DNA of 64,000 nt, taken from positions 190,633-254,632 of the forward strand of contig AZLU01000013.1 in NCBI GenBank assembly GCA_002224055.1. Reading direction: 5' to 3'. Below the pieces are notes generated by a model. That model saw nothing but the letters and a program-made list of their open reading frames with translations, was not told the DNA's origin and ran no database searches. This DNA is from Pezizomycotina sp. ARF18. Its lineage: Eukaryota > Ascomycota. A program made the position numbers and the translations under genes. Of this stretch, positions 46,181 through 60,500 are shown piece after piece; positions within the stretch are counted from its first letter, which is position 1, and every line of letters starts with the position of its first letter.

Positions 46181-49100
46181 GATTGGGTTATTTTGTAAAA
46201 CCAAGAGAATCTGAAGGATGTTTAGAAACGGCGAGTTGGCTGCGAAATCGAAGGTATGATTTGGTGATGGTATTTATTTTGGAGGTCTAAATTTTAGCTC
46301 ATTGGAAAACCTTTAAAATAAAAATAGGGGGAGGCTCAAAGTTGCGGGAGCTTAAAAAGTAGCTCAGAGCTTCGCTTCCTAGCAACAGGGCCAAAACACC
46401 AGCAAAATCATCTTTTAGGATTCAACCATGCAACTTCCTACTATCTAAGTATCTTCTTCACTACCTAGGATTCAAATAAACACTTTCTATTTGCAAATAT
46501 AATGATCACAACTTCAGTGATGCCTGCTTAAGGTATCCAACTTTCCATCAAACTCGCTTTGACTCGGATATGTCCACTTTAAAGCTAAGTGGAATCCTAA
46601 AAGCCTTCTTGCTTCTTATGGAAATATAGAAACCATCCGTTCTTCTCATTTGTCGGAAGAGACAGGCGCCAACCACAGTGTGTCGTGAGCCCTATTGGGC
46701 GCCCAAAGGGCTGGCCGCAGATCTACAGACTATTTGACAGCCTCGTCCAACAAAACGTCGCGGAGGACCCTTTTTTCTCATATGTTCGTCCTATCATCCC
46801 TTGCGCATCTAGTAAGCGAATAAGTAATTAGCTATGCGTTATCTCACAGTGTTTCAAATAAGTGATAATGATAAAAAAAACCACCACTAACCACTCAACA
46901 GATTTGTTCTTTCTATTCGCGCTTTGAAAACATCCAACGAGCTCCAAGCAAGCTTCAATATCTTCACGAAAATACTGGACATGCACCGCTGCGCCGCCTA
47001 GCTTCCCCACGTGCTTGTTCATGTGCCACACCCCTTTCTACTTCGTCAAACGTCTTCAAAGCCCCTTTGGGGCTTCAAGGTGTACCGGGTATTGGCTCAT
47101 AAAAATGCTCCAAACGCCAGTCTCTCGGTTACTAAAAACTCTAAAGTTTGCGCCTTCGTTTTTGACTTTTTCACGAAAAAAGGAGAAAAGAAAAAAAAAC
47201 TTTTGCGACGACAGCGCTCGTCTGATGATTCGTTGCGGGTTCGCTTTTTTTTGGGGGGTTTTTTGTTGAGGAAATAGGTCGCAACAAAACCGTTTTCGGA
47301 AACGAACCCCAAAAAAAGCCAGTAAGATTCTTCTGCTAACTATCGTGTATTCAATATTGTAGGGACCCTTTTTAATAATATCACGGATGCGGGCAATAGT
47401 TTTTTTTTTTTTTTTTTTTTTTTTTTGACTGCAGCCCCCACACCTGCAAGCTTGCAGTAAGCCAGATGATCGATGTGTTGTTCACGAATTTTTTGGGTAA
47501 TTCACCAAACAGGAGGAAAACGTGTCCACGTGAACTAACGGCGCAGTCCAATACCGTCCGTCTTTTGGCGTTGAAGATTTCTGCAAGTGAAATTGGTGTT
47601 TTTTTTTTTTTTTTTTTTTTTACTCCTCGAATATATTTTCCTTTTTGGGACCTTTTTCAAGGTCACGTTTATAAAGGTATTGAAAGAATGGGTAGGTAGG
47701 CGAAAGTGTCAGCTCTATGAAGGACCTCAATGAAACTTATATTCCGGTGTACATACCTGCGGAACGGTGCGGGACGGAAGTAAAGGATGGCCTGATCATT
47801 TAGCCTTCTTTCCGACACTTGAAATTTTTTTCAAACCTATGTTTGAATTAAACTGATGAACATCGGCACTGCGGATGACGAGTTGACTCCACATCGGGGA
47901 GATCCTATATATAAAATCAAAAAAAAAAAAAAAAAAAAAAAAAAACGAGAAGGAAAAAATATCCGTTGTACAAAAAAGCTCCAGCGAACGGCACTTCGGC
48001 ATCCTGGAGCTCGGGATTTCGTTGCCAATCGGAAACGCCTTTAGTACCGGGAACGAAGCTAGCCTACGTGTAAGTTATATACATGTTTATTGATTTTTTA
48101 TGAATTTATTCATGACGGAAAAGGAAGACGTGTACGAAGTCTCAATATTATTCCAAGCTTATAGCTACAAACTTTAGAAAGAAAGAGAAGACTTGAATGG
48201 ACAATAAATCAAAGTTAAGAGCTAAAGGCTAGGGATAGAGATAGCAGCTAACAAAGCTCCAACTCCGGTGATAGCTAATGGCTTCATTGAACGATATTTC
48301 ACATATAACGGAAAATCCAGACTCGACTTTACATTGTCTCCAGCAGGGATGCAATAAGTATAATACAGCCAATCCTTAAAAGATAAGCAGCGTTCTTCCG
48401 GTTGAGGGTTATGAATTATCTAATAATAAGAAGGAAGTAGCCTTTCTTTTCCCTTTCATTCGAGTCGTTGCTTTCAACGTGTGAAAGTCATATTGGTAAG
48501 TTGGTAAGTCCTGGAAGAACTTGGCATGGACCCTGCATCTTGACATAAAAATCCTTGGAAAGTGGTTCAAATAAAAAGGAAAGGATCCACCACTCAGATG
48601 AACGGATGTGATTGATTATATCAATCAATCAATCAATCGAGAAAGAAGGGAATGCAGTGGTGCTGAGTGCTACATAATGATACGCACCTCGAACAAGAAC
48701 TCCAAGTCACCTAATTGCTCGCCATACATACAGAGCCTTTACGGACGGTGTGAATTTAGGCGAAATCAAGAATAGTAATATCTTTCTAAAGAAAAAAGAA
48801 AGAATAGAAGAGAGAGAGGGAGTTCTTATTGTCGTCAGGGTTTCGACCTCCGCTCGTCTTTTTTCTCGTCTGGTTAAGAACGAAGCTATACCCTAAAACG
48901 GCCATTTAGATTCGTTTCCCAGCCTAAGAATAAAAATCCTATCCTCTTTACGAACAAGGGTAAACTTGGGAGGTTACTTGTAAGCTGATGTTACTTTTAG
49001 GTATACATCCGCACAGGTAACACGACCAGTCCACTTGAACTTTGGGCTTGGTCGTTGTATGCAAGCGACACGTATACCTTTTTGACAAGAAAAAAAAAAA

Positions 49101-52100
49101 ACGACCCCACAAAAATTTGAAGAATTTCGAGAAATTCGAAGCTAAAGCACCTGCAGCACATCATTGGAGGCGACGATCCGCCGGAGGAACCCATCTGAGA
49201 GAACATTTCCTTCGTGAGGAAAAGCGTCGAGAGCTTCCCAGTGTTACGAGAAAATTAATAACTTCCACATGGGTAACGCTGAGAGGTGTTAAAAAATAAA
49301 AATAAAAAGTTGGAAGTATCATCAAGGTAGTATCCTGCAACATCTCAAGTTACAAATCCCGATGTTAAGGAAACTAGTGGAAGTTTCGCCCGGATATTAG
49401 GTAATTTTTGAATGCTCACTTGATTTTTTTTTTTTTTTTTCTGTCGGCTCACATATTTCATATACCGCTGCTAGATAACGGCTGCGCAAAAGCTGTCATT
49501 TCGATCGCTCTCCATGAGTTTCCCTATTTTATTTTCCCTCAACGGCTACGAGGCGGGGTTAAGTTTTTCCTCGCCAGAATAGAACCAAAAAATATTCTTT
49601 TGGGCATCCTGAATAATTCTCTTTACTACCCAACTACCGAAAGTTTGATACATGTGATTGGCGAAGAAAACACGTCTCCGGCGGATAATTCTCGTGGTAT
49701 ACCGTTTTGGTGGACTGGCTCTAACAAAAAGCCATCGTTCAGTCGGGGAGGTTGCCGCTTAGGCAATAAATCCTTCAATGCCTCCTATTCGAGCCACTCC
49801 TTCTCGAAGGACATCGTCAAAAGGTGAATGAACGGGAGAAATCACCGACTGTGAAAGATAAATGACGCCTCTTATGGCTGATGGATAGCTTTCTAGCCGG
49901 GGGAGGGGAATACAGTAGCGGCTTCTCTGCGTCCGCAGAAAAAAACTGTGATCGAAAAGTGACGTTGTGGTAACCGCATTGGAACCTCTTTTAGCCTTTC
50001 CCATTCTATCTCCCATCGTTTTCCAAATAACATGACCTCCAACAGCCAGCGAATGGGGGTTTCGACGGAATTTACTTCAAGGAGATATAGTATTCCTCGT
50101 AACCCAGTATGACAAGGCATGTGCAAGGCATGTCGCTTTGGGTTGGAATTTATACCGTCTCTCTTCTCTCTTGAAACTGGAATTACTCCTTTGGTGTGGC
50201 TCGTTTTTTTTTTTTGTGCTTTTTATTCTCTTCTTTCTTTATTCAGTTTTCTTTCCTTTTTCCTTCTTCTCACTTAACTCCTTTCCTTTTCGCGGTCCGT
50301 ACCCTCTCGAGCTATTACTTTTTTTTTTTTTTTTTTTGGCTTTTGCTCACAACAGAAGTAGATGTACAAAGAGGAATAGTAGCTGATACTTGACCCCATC
50401 CAAAACAAGTCTATATATTATACTAAGAGACGGGATATCGGACTTGAACTCCGGATGTAACAGGTACTTTTGCTGTCTCCCCACTTCTTATAGCTAAAAA
50501 TTATTATTTATTTTATTTTTATTTATTTATTATATTTCTCTTTTGTTCTCTTAACTTATTTCTCTCCCTTTTTTTTTTTTTTTTTTCTTTTTTTTTCGAT
50601 TTACTTCCCTTTCCTTTCCCACCACGCACACTACTACTTTTCTACTTTCTTTTTTTCGCACCCACACCAAAAAAATATCAAATATCGCTCTTTTTTTCCC
50701 ACCCAACGCTCCTGCAAGTTTTCCCCCAAATCCGTCGCTTTTTATTTACGCTTTTAATATTTATTTATTTTTTATTTCTCTCCATTCGCTCTTCTTTCCC
50801 CAAACACTCTCAATCAATATATTTTTCCCTCTTTCTGATTCTCGAGATCATCCATCATCTGTCCTTATATTTTCTGTATAGCTTCTTCTTTTTCTTGTCT
50901 TCTTTTTTTAGCTTTCTAGAAAAAACCTTCTTCCAAATCCCTTCTCTCTCTCTCTCTCTCTTTCTCTGCGAAAAGGTTTCAAGTCGGAGAAATAGAAATA
51001 AATAAAGTAGTAAACCCTAATCTATCCTACCTACGTAATCTCCTGTCCCTCGAGATTTAATCCTTGATCACAATATCGTCACCTTGACACACCTAGAAAA
51101 ATAAAACCAACAGATAGCCGACAAAGCCCTCAACCTTCCACTAGACCGACTTATGCGATCCATACTAGCCGTTGGGTATCTAGCGCGTCGACAGGCCGTT
51201 TATCAGATCGAAAGGAGAGCAGGAATATCAAGATTAACGTTGTTTCCCTATATTCTCCGCTAAAAAAGAACAAAAAAAACACTGGCCGAATATTCTGTTT
51301 GGTAAAAGGCTCGTGGTTATCGCTGAGATTACACTTCTTTCCCTAATCCTCCCCGCCGCTTCGACTTTTCCTGACATCACATTCCCCGCGGCGTCCTTTT
51401 CATTTACTCTCTCTTGGTTCCTCAGACGACAGAGCAAATTTTTTGGATTGGAAATTTCGACCTTGTTTCGTGGGAAAAATCCCGACTTCTTGGAAGGCGT
51501 TTCTTTTTTAAATATCATTATTTTAAACCCCTTGCTCTCGTTCAAGCAACCCTTGGAAATACATCTAGGGAGCGTACCACAATCGTTTTTTGTACTTTCC
51601 CTGTTTCCTTATTCCATCCCTCTACTCCGTGGAAACTTTCTTTTTGGACCTTGGGCCGTTCCCTCTACGTCACTCTGGAGTCTTTATCGAGCAAAGGGAT
51701 ATTTGGTGGGGCTTATCTGATATTTCTCCGCTTTGAATTTATCTTTTTACAAAAATAAAAATAAAAAAATAAAAAATAATTTTTTTTCGGTGAAAAGGGT
51801 TTCTTTTCGTTGAGGATCAAATTCCAGGAGAAGGTCTTCCGGACATAAATTTGTCGAGCTGGCGGACCCACGGCGTAATCTACGGCGCGGGCCATCAGCT
51901 TCAGGGATGGCTTCCAGTAACAGCAGTAGTAACATAACAACGGACACGCTACGACCAGCGCAAGCACTTCGAACTTGACACAGAAAAGGGGATCCTCTAC
52001 GACAAAGTTGAGCGAATATGCATCGTTGCGAGACCTCGCCCTTACTCCTCCGGCCAGACTCCCTCGCGAGACATCACCTACGTCAGCATTTGCGCAGAGA

Positions 52101-52109
52101 AATAGTAGG
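46181..52109. other. 5.9-kb region without a recognised gene
   Basis: AT-rich and rich in homopolymers (T-runs near 47400-47426, 47599-47620, 49424-49440, 50570-50586; A-run near 47918-47945) and simple repeats (tcaa)n near 48614-48640 and (ct)n near 50943-50960. Two frames look faintly protein-like (about 46620-46830 + and 46860-47022 -) but carry no recognised domain. 50500-51000 is strongly pyrimidine-rich. The last few hundred bases should be the VAC7 promoter. Confidence 0.55.
47400..47426. repeat. Poly(T) run, 27 bases
   Basis: Uninterrupted T tract within the gene-free region. Confidence 0.95.
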
Positions 52110-54566
52110 ATGACTCCCACCAGGACACTTTCGCGGGACTCGTCGCCAGCACCAGCCACCGCCTCAGCGACCGCACCAAAAATGAGCTCGGCCAACACCT
52201 CTCCGCCTCAATCCAATCTAAACGTAAACCACACCGACAATACCATTCAGCCTATATCTCCACGACCTCAGAGACCTTTCCCGCAGTGGCCGATATCTCC
52301 CGCCTGTCAGCAAGTACGAGGTCTCCCCCGCCTGTGCAAAGGCTTCAATCACCGATCCTATCCCCACGGCGACGCACGGTAGATTCAAGCACGGGAAATC
52401 TTCCACCGATTTTCCTGCATCCTGAGGCTGATACAGGCAAGCGGACTTCGCCTTCCGAGGAAGCGGCAGCTGAAGAGGTTTCAACCATTTTCCATTCTGG
52501 AATTAGGACCCCACGCCATTCTCAAAGCCCGGTCCCCATCTTAGAGACGGTTGTGGAAGGAAGCCTGCCAAGTACCCCAGCGCTCACTTTGAGCCAGAAA
52601 CTACACTCGCTCGAGGAACTTCAGCAATCTGCGAGGGATGCGGAAGGCCTGTCTAGTGCAGCCAGCTCAAGGGCACACGAGTCGGAGTCCGATTCCGGGA
52701 ACAAAAGCGATGAAAGGCCACCTAGTCGGGTACCGTCGAGGCTATCAAGGAGACCTACCCTTGGCAACACGAAGGTTCCGCAAAGCGAGGCTACGAAAAA
52801 CATGACAGCTGAGATTGAAACCGTAGTCTCCGTTCCGAAACCTGTCAACCCCGAACCGACACGCAAACTCACGAAAAAGCAGTCTTCAGATACCATAAGA
52901 CCGCCGAAGAAGGAAAAGAAGAAGAAACGGACCACGACTGTTGCGGCCAACCGTAAGCATTGCCATCTCATCTACACTCATTATATTTATCCTCTTATTG
53001 TCGTACTAATTCCTCCACCCTTTCAGAAGCCAAAAAGTCGGACCTCTTCGAGCAGAAAATGAACGATGCTCTCCAGGACGCCGACTCATCTGATTCAGGG
53101 GAAACATTCGTTTACGAGTCAAACCCTCCCGATCCACCGGCGCGTCCTCGCCACTCACGAACTCCGAGCACAACCTCTCTCCAGTCCGACCCTCGTAGAT
53201 CCCTAGCTGAGACAGCACAGAACCTAAGTTCGAAGAGAAGCTGGAAGTTCGGGCCGAACACGCACGCTAACAGAGACGCTTCCGCATACTCTGACGCTTA
53301 CCTGACTGAAGGAAGTTCAGCGGCCCTTAGCGGCGCCGAGCGGCAGTACGCAGGCACGACCAGCCACCAAGCGAGCATCAGAAGTCATGCTGGCCGAGGC
53401 CATCAATCGATTTTCCCTGACGATGGCGGGCCCTTCCAAAACAACGGTAACCCACACCACAAGCCATTGCATACCCCGTCTAGGCACCACGTTTCGTCTT
53501 CTAGGGCGTCTTCCCGTCCACCTTCGCCGCGTGGTTCCTCGATGCGGCTCGCTTCGACTGCAAACGGCGGTCATCAATATCAAGGACCCAAGCGTGGGGA
53601 AGCAAACTCTCACTCTATGAAGCAGATGTTGAGACTGAGGGTACGGAAAGGACTCCGCTTATTCCGTACGGTAGTCGGAATCAGAACTCCGCGCGGCACG
53701 GTAGCAAACGCCGTTATTCTCCGGATGCTGCATGGAGGCATTTGGACCGGGGAGAGATAGCTGGGCCGCTCGGATGGCAGCTTGTTTGATTGCGGCAATG
53801 GTGGTTTTCTTGGTCATATCCGGAGCTCTCGGGTTTTTGTTCGTGACGTCGAAGCCGCTGGAGGAGCTCAAGGTTTCCAATATCACCGATGTTCTCGTGA
53901 GCAAACAGGAAATGATGTTCAACATGGTCGTCGACGCCGTCAACCCAAATGCTCTCACCATCAGCGTTGTAAAGATGGACGTCAATTTATTTGCAAGGAG
54001 TCCGTACGTTAAGGACAAACAGCCTGGAGAAGGCGAGGAGGAGCCTGGCGACGACGATCCCTGGTGGTTTATTGGAGTGGTGGTTCCAAGAAGCACACTG
54101 GCACGAACACTCTTGCAGTTTCCCGAGGACGCAGAACTTCGCGAGCTAAGAATGACAAGGTTGACGAGTTGTACCTTAGTTCGATCACTAATTCTCTAAA
54201 TGTTGATATCGCCGGTGGGGTGGATAAGGGCGTTGGAACCGATCCGGATGACGATTTGGAAGGCGACGCTCAACCATGCTCCTCGGGCGAATTTTTAGAT
54301 TTGATTCTCCACTAGTGTTTGAAGGTTCCCCATTCCAGAATAAGAAGTCGAGATCTATCGGAGAGGTACGACTCGCCAAGCCCGGGAACAAGACCGAAGA
54401 AGGTGGTTCGGAGCGCTGGGAGAGGGTTATGGTGCACAAATTCGAACTGATCGTCCGCGGTGTTCTGCGTTATTCCCTTCCGCTGAGCGGACGGATACGG
54501 TCCACTCGCATCGCAGCTAGCGTCATCGTTCACCCTGACGAGCCCAGTGACAACCGTGTCGGTTGA
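52110..54566 (+). CDS. VAC7: Vac7-like regulator of vacuolar PI(3,5)P2 synthesis
   Basis: Vac7 is a single-span vacuolar membrane protein that activates the Fab1 kinase complex. The first two thirds are Ser/Pro/Arg-rich and probably disordered. Exon 1 ends at 52951 and exon 2 starts at 53027 (AKKSDLFEQKMNDALQDADS, SGETFVYESNPPD). A membrane helix follows (MAACLIAAMVVFLVISGALG), then the conserved lumenal domain: KPLEELKVSNITDVLVSKQE, MMFNMVVDAVNPNALTISVV, DVNLFARSPYVKD, LGRIFRFDSPLVFEGSPFQ, GEVRLAKPGNKTEEGG and FELIVRGVLRYSLPLSGRIR, to a stop at 54566. Length about 790 aa. Start at 52110 is the first in-frame ATG, but the frame is open upstream and the real start could differ. At least five one-base frame changes. 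The conserved lumenal half makes the assignment firm. Confidence 0.88.
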
Positions 54567-57500
54567 TTCGGGGCAAAGAAATACCGCTACTTTCTTCATC
54601 AATCTTTCCGTTTTCTTATCTCAACCATTCCCTACTTTCTGATTAATTACTTTATCTTTTCACCCTCAAGGTTTTAAAATACTTCGTTTCCTTTTTATTT
54701 TTGCTAACGACACTATATGATCTAATGAAGTCCTTGTACGAATATATCTTCAAATACCTCCAAACCTCAGCCTTTGCTTTACGTTTTTCTATTCCTTTTT
54801 GCATTTTGTTTCCTTCCTGTCAGTGGGGTACATGATCCCCAAAAGTTGCTCTTAAAAAAAGAAAAAAGCGAGAAAAAAATGTCCAGTCAGCGCTCAAAAG
54901 AAAGAACTTGTCATCATTTTTCCCTCACGAACTTCATGTCATCAAAATACTCTTGTCACAAAAGGTTCCCTTTTTTTTTTTTTTTTGGTTTTCCAATCTA
55001 TACCAATTTGTACTTCCGGCGTGGTGGTTTCACTCAACTTTTTCATCATCATCATTCTTATTATTACCTCATTGCGGTGGCCGTCATCATAAATTCCTAG
55101 AGAACGTGAGCTTGGAGTTGTCTTCTTTTGATTATCTATATTCTTTCTATCATAATCACTGAACTTAGCTCCCCTTTTTTTGTAATTGTTTTCCAAAGTC
55201 TTCTTTTTGACCTGTATCTTGCTTCTAGATCAGAACACTCTCCTTTTTAATACTATACTTTCAACCTTCCGAACCGCTTGATCAGCGGAAACTGCTATTC
55301 CTTTGCAGAACACCTCTTTTTCCTATCTCTAATTATTTTCTTTGTTTCTATATCTATAGAGTGGATTTTCTGCATCACTTGTCCTTTTTTGCTCTCCAGT
55401 ACTTTACCCAGTACTCACCCAAACAACCTAATACTCTATCCTTTCCACGATGTACTTCATCACCATTTTTTGAGAACCCAGCATATACCTAGTGAAGCAG
55501 TCCAGTATACCAGCCATATACCTTGACCCAGACCTTCTTAATCCAAATACCAAATACAAAACCCAGATTCAAAAACCAAAATGCAATCAGAAATCATCTT
55601 GTTTTTCTCTCGATTGAGCCCCCGTTGGCCCGATCCCCTGCCTCTCCGGTCTTTGAATAACAGTAAAAGAAAACGGAGACCCCAATTCCGAACCCTGGCC
55701 ATGCCAATCTGACCATACATAAAAACACAGACGTACATACATGTATATCCATACGTTGCCCCAAAAAAGTACTTTTTCAGTCGCGTATCATTGTTTTAGT
55801 TTTCCTATTAACCATACCCGGCGCGAAATCTTTGTTGTTTTTTCGTCCCTTTGGTCCGAAATTTTTGAAAAGAATAAAAGAAACACGTTATTATATACGA
55901 GGTTTTATATACATATGCCTCGCTTTATCATGATCCAAAAAAAAAGCAAAAGGGGAGAGTTTTTTCAATGGCTCACCGGAAACATTATGTAAAGTAATAT
56001 ATTAAAAGTCAGCTAGCCGTAGCTTAAGTAGTCGCGAGAAGGGAGGTGTAATAAAAAAGTATCTAATATGTATGTATACCTTACGGCTTCTTATCCTTGG
56101 GTATAGAAGTGTGAAGATTTCCGCTATTTCTATTAGCTCGAACTTTTGGTAACGCGCACAAGTTATCCAGTCCTTTAACTCGCACTGATCAGATACTATG
56201 AAATTTGATGTCTCCCTAGCTTCCCCGGAGTAGGGTTGATACAGGTTGGTGAGAACAAAATGCTCATATATGTAGCTTATGTATTGAATGCGCGCAGGAA
56301 CAGGTGATATATTGCTCCACCGCTGTATATTCATTTACAAGTGTAAAGAGAAACGTGAAGTAGGTATTTCCTTGCCTTTAGGCAATACGCTAAAGAAATA
56401 TATACATAGTTTGCTGCAAATTCTGTGCATAAGTTAATCTAATATCCCTTCCTTTAATGGAGGGGATAATAGACTACTATGTATAAGTGCTGTGACCAAA
56501 TAAACATTACATGTATATAATATATGATTATAAGCAGATAAGTATTTCCGTGGATTTGCAATATTCCACACTTTCATTAAGATATTATACATATGCATGC
56601 ATTGGTTGGAAGAACACGCATTCATATATCGTATAAAATAGAATACTCGCTATTGTGGTAAATTGATGTATGCTATAGGCTAGCATATAGAACACACGCA
56701 TGACTTCGAACTTAAAAGTATTCTATTTACAAATATGATATCGAATGCGTTGCTTGGGCAAGCTGTTCAAGCATAGCAAAATGTCGTTATTGCAATATTT
56801 GTACATTCGATAGGCATGATTTTAATTGCTCGAAGTGCCTATATCTAACAAGTTAATAATTAACCTGAAGCTAAGTCATTTCCTAGTTCTTGAAAGTTGT
56901 AGTCTAAGTAGGACTTTTTTTTTGATATTGTAAGTACTATGATATCACACATCCAGGTGTTAGGACCTCAACTATCTAGCTCGCTGTGCCTAGAGAGATA
57001 GTTACACTTACCTAAATGGCGTCTATAGCTTTAAAGATCATGAAATCACCGGAACCATCTAAGTTCTCCCTAGCTAGGTGGATTCAGCAGTACATCTCTT
57101 TTTTGTTTCTAAGCTCGTTACGAGATAAAGGTTACGCGATGAGGAAAATCTTTCTAGATTCATACTAATGTCTTTCTCACTTAGTAGATTGTATATTCTC
57201 TAGATAGGTCTTATAGATCTTGTAGAATACGTAACTTAAGTCCATCCAAGTACGCCATTCAAACGCTCCTTTTCGTTTTCTTTACTCACCTCGTTAATCA
57301 ATATCACATTAAATAAACCTGTCGTAACACTGTGCATAAGGTATAATGTAAAGCTTGACCACTAGCAGCTTAGCGTCGTAAGGTTATATATTAGCACCAC
57401 GTTTTTACCATCAGGCAAAGCCATGCGCACCACGTGCCTCCTCGTTTCGCAGATGTTTAATTTAAACAGCTACTAGTCTCATTTGACCTGTAACTAGCTG

Positions 57501-60500
57501 AGCATACAAGTGTTCGCTCCTATCTCATGCTCAACAAACAAGCCTTCAAACGTTACTCCTGTCTGTTATATATAACGACAACGATCGTTCCATAAAACTT
57601 AGTTAAGGTATAGTTTACTTCAACCCTACTTACTTTATCGTCTTTATAAAAAGACCCGTGAAAGAAGACTATTGATAAAAAAATATATTAATTAATATTG
57701 TAAGACCACTAATCACCCTGATTCATGGAAATTTCATCTTACCGCCGTACGCGAAAGTTTCATAATTAATTAGGGACGCTCGAGCGCGACAATTTGGCGT
57801 TCACGAGTTCGAACTATCGTTAAATTTTGTATTTGTATTCCGTCCGTATAATTCGAAAACTACCATGCACGAACTATTAAGCTTGCTCAAGAGCAGTTGC
57901 AAACTTGAACTACACTTAGCCAAAGCAATTTAGACTATTACTTGTTGTAATACAGTGAGCTCTTTTATCTTATGAAACGCCTTTATTCGCGCCAGGTGAA
58001 GATGTATTGTATCAAATTATTCTTCTCGCTTTGCTCTTATCGCAAGGTAAGATTAAGGATACTTACCGTCTGAGATGACATTCCCGAGCAACCTCCTATA
58101 TCGTAGCCCTTCGCTGTAGATATAAGCAGTTTCAGGATATTTTAGTCGCGATGCGCTTCCTGCCAGCAATACTAATGCTACATAGCAGACGAATTACAAA
58201 GGGGAGAAAGAAAAAAAAACGAACAGTCGCGAGCAATGGCGTATACATATTACATATGTTCACGATTGTTCCTTTCTTTCCAGGCGATATTTCCCGCAGT
58301 CAGTTTTAAATTTTCATGATAAGTATGATTTGAATCGATATATTGCCGAAAAAAACAAAAAAAAAAAAAAAAAAAAGAGCATGCCCACGTAGTATCGAGT
58401 ATGTCAAAGAAACCCTTGCATACAAGAGGCGTGGTTTTTCTTATTCTATTATTTCTATATAAATCGTCGCCCCACGGTATTACCGCAAGAATCCAAGGTA
58501 CCGCCCCACGTTGATTGTTGTTGTACGCGTCTTTGTTGAATATGGACCGGAGCACGGGATAAACGTAAAGTCCAAGTCGATTGGACGGGTTGATTATCCC
58601 GAAGAGTCATGCCCATACGAATAAGGGAGAAAGCTCTCAAGGCTAGACTTGATAATCAAGCTATAAGACGGCGTCTAAACGACTCCGATATAGCAGCCTG
58701 TTGATCTGCAAAAAAACAGAGAAAAAACACCTTTCTCCAGCTTCCAAACTCGAAGAAGACTAACGAGTGTTTTTTTTCGTAAATTTATCTTTTGCAAGTT
58801 GCGTCCCCAAACCTCTAATACTGATCGTCGGTCGCCCGGAAATAACCATACGCTTAGGAAAATACGCGAATATATATACCCGTAAACCCCTGTCCCTGTA
58901 AGCAATATTGCGCTTTGCAAAATGTATAATATATATTGCCCTTCTTATCAAAAACAGAATGACTTTCGTCCACGAGGTCAGACGAGGAACGGCCCATTTG
59001 TAAATCTTTTTCGCAAAGTTCAAACGGGCCGGACGCTATAGCCGTAAAAAGCAGTAAGTTTCGACCCTTTTATTGTGTAGTTTCAATAAGCGGAAGATGC
59101 TTCCCTATTCTTTACTCGATATGCTCGTATCTTGCCTGTTTTCTTTTCAGGGTCTGGTGTTAAAGAGAAAGAAGCAGGTTTCTACTCAAATAATGACAAA
59201 TAGTAGTGAAGCCAAGTAAGTCGGGTAGCTAACTTGCGGGGAGATATTCGCTTCGTATTTTTGGCAAGAATGTAACTCTTAATGAGGTAATTCTCGGGAG
59301 ATAAGCCATCTGCGTAAGAATGACTGAGAGCCTGATCTCTAGCTTGTAGTAGAGCTAGAGAGCTCATGTCAAGTAGTAGTTTTCTCTAGGTGGTATAGTG
59401 GGTGTTGGTTTTTTTGGACGATGATCCAAAACCGTAGTGGAGATTAACTCTCGTCGATTAATATATTGCGGAGATTCGAAATTCATGCAGTGCGGGGTAG
59501 AACGTAAAAGAATTGAATTAGATAAAAAAAAAAAATACGATTAACGATTCCCTTTTAGAACCCTTTCGCAAGAAGAGCAATACAATAATGCAAGAATATA
59601 TACTTACTTACTTGTATATAATTGGATATTTTGCTGCTGAAAGGGTTGATATTAAGCCGTAGGATAATGCACTAATGGACCTCGCCAGAGCGTTGGTGGG
59701 CTCGCCGCTCTGTATACAAGTTATCTCCAAAGTGATGATCATCAGGTAATAGATCGTCTTTGGTTACCAGTGCTACTCTTGTCTCAGAATCGGAGAGGGA
59801 CGACACGTTGCAAAAAAGCGTTAAGAAAATCGACGAAATAAATAAATAAGCTAACGCGATGATATTATCGTAGCAGGCAGCTATCGGAATACCGTCAAAA
59901 CTTGGTAAGCTCCAGAGGGATCTTTTCTTTGGTGCTTGTTGTCACCAAAAAAAAAAAAAAAAAACAATGATCAGAATCCACCCAACTGCCGCTCCCGGAG
60001 CTAAAAATTACCACGACCGGTTGACAAGCCGCACAAAACTAGCCAATTCAATCGCTGATTTTGACGCTCCGGAGTCCGAACCCAGCGCGTCGGTTCTGGT
60101 CACCAGGACAGGTGATCGTGCAGTGTTTCGAATTACGGGTTATCTTTCTTTATCGCCACCCGGCTGCAGTTGTTTTATCGCACCTTCGATTTCAAGAGAA
60201 AGAGTGACGCTTTGATTGGACTGGTGAATTGTTCTGTTTTTGGGAATTTATTTATCTTTCCCATCATTGATTTGCCCTTGAAGAAAAAGAAAAAAAAAAA
60301 AAAGCTTCACTCACTTCATAAAACTCACGAGTAATTGTTTTCAGCAGAGTGGAGTTTCTCTCAAAGACGTGTTCGTCTCAACGTTGATGTCTTGTTCTGT
60401 TTTTGCGTTTCTTTTTTAGGTAGTCACAGCGTCAACAGACATCCTTGGTTGCCGATTTCTGACGCTCCCAGTCCAGGTTAAGCAGGAACTGGAAATAGGA

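Noticed and set aside
50400-50475. tRNA-like T-arm (ggacttgaactccgg) with a ttagtataat box nearby
   Set aside because: The parts are in the wrong order for one tRNA and no acceptor or anticodon stem forms.
56002-56334. 110-codon ATG-started frame on the minus strand
   Set aside because: AT-biased, no domain, no introns or neighbours to support it; such a length can occur by chance in 64 kb.
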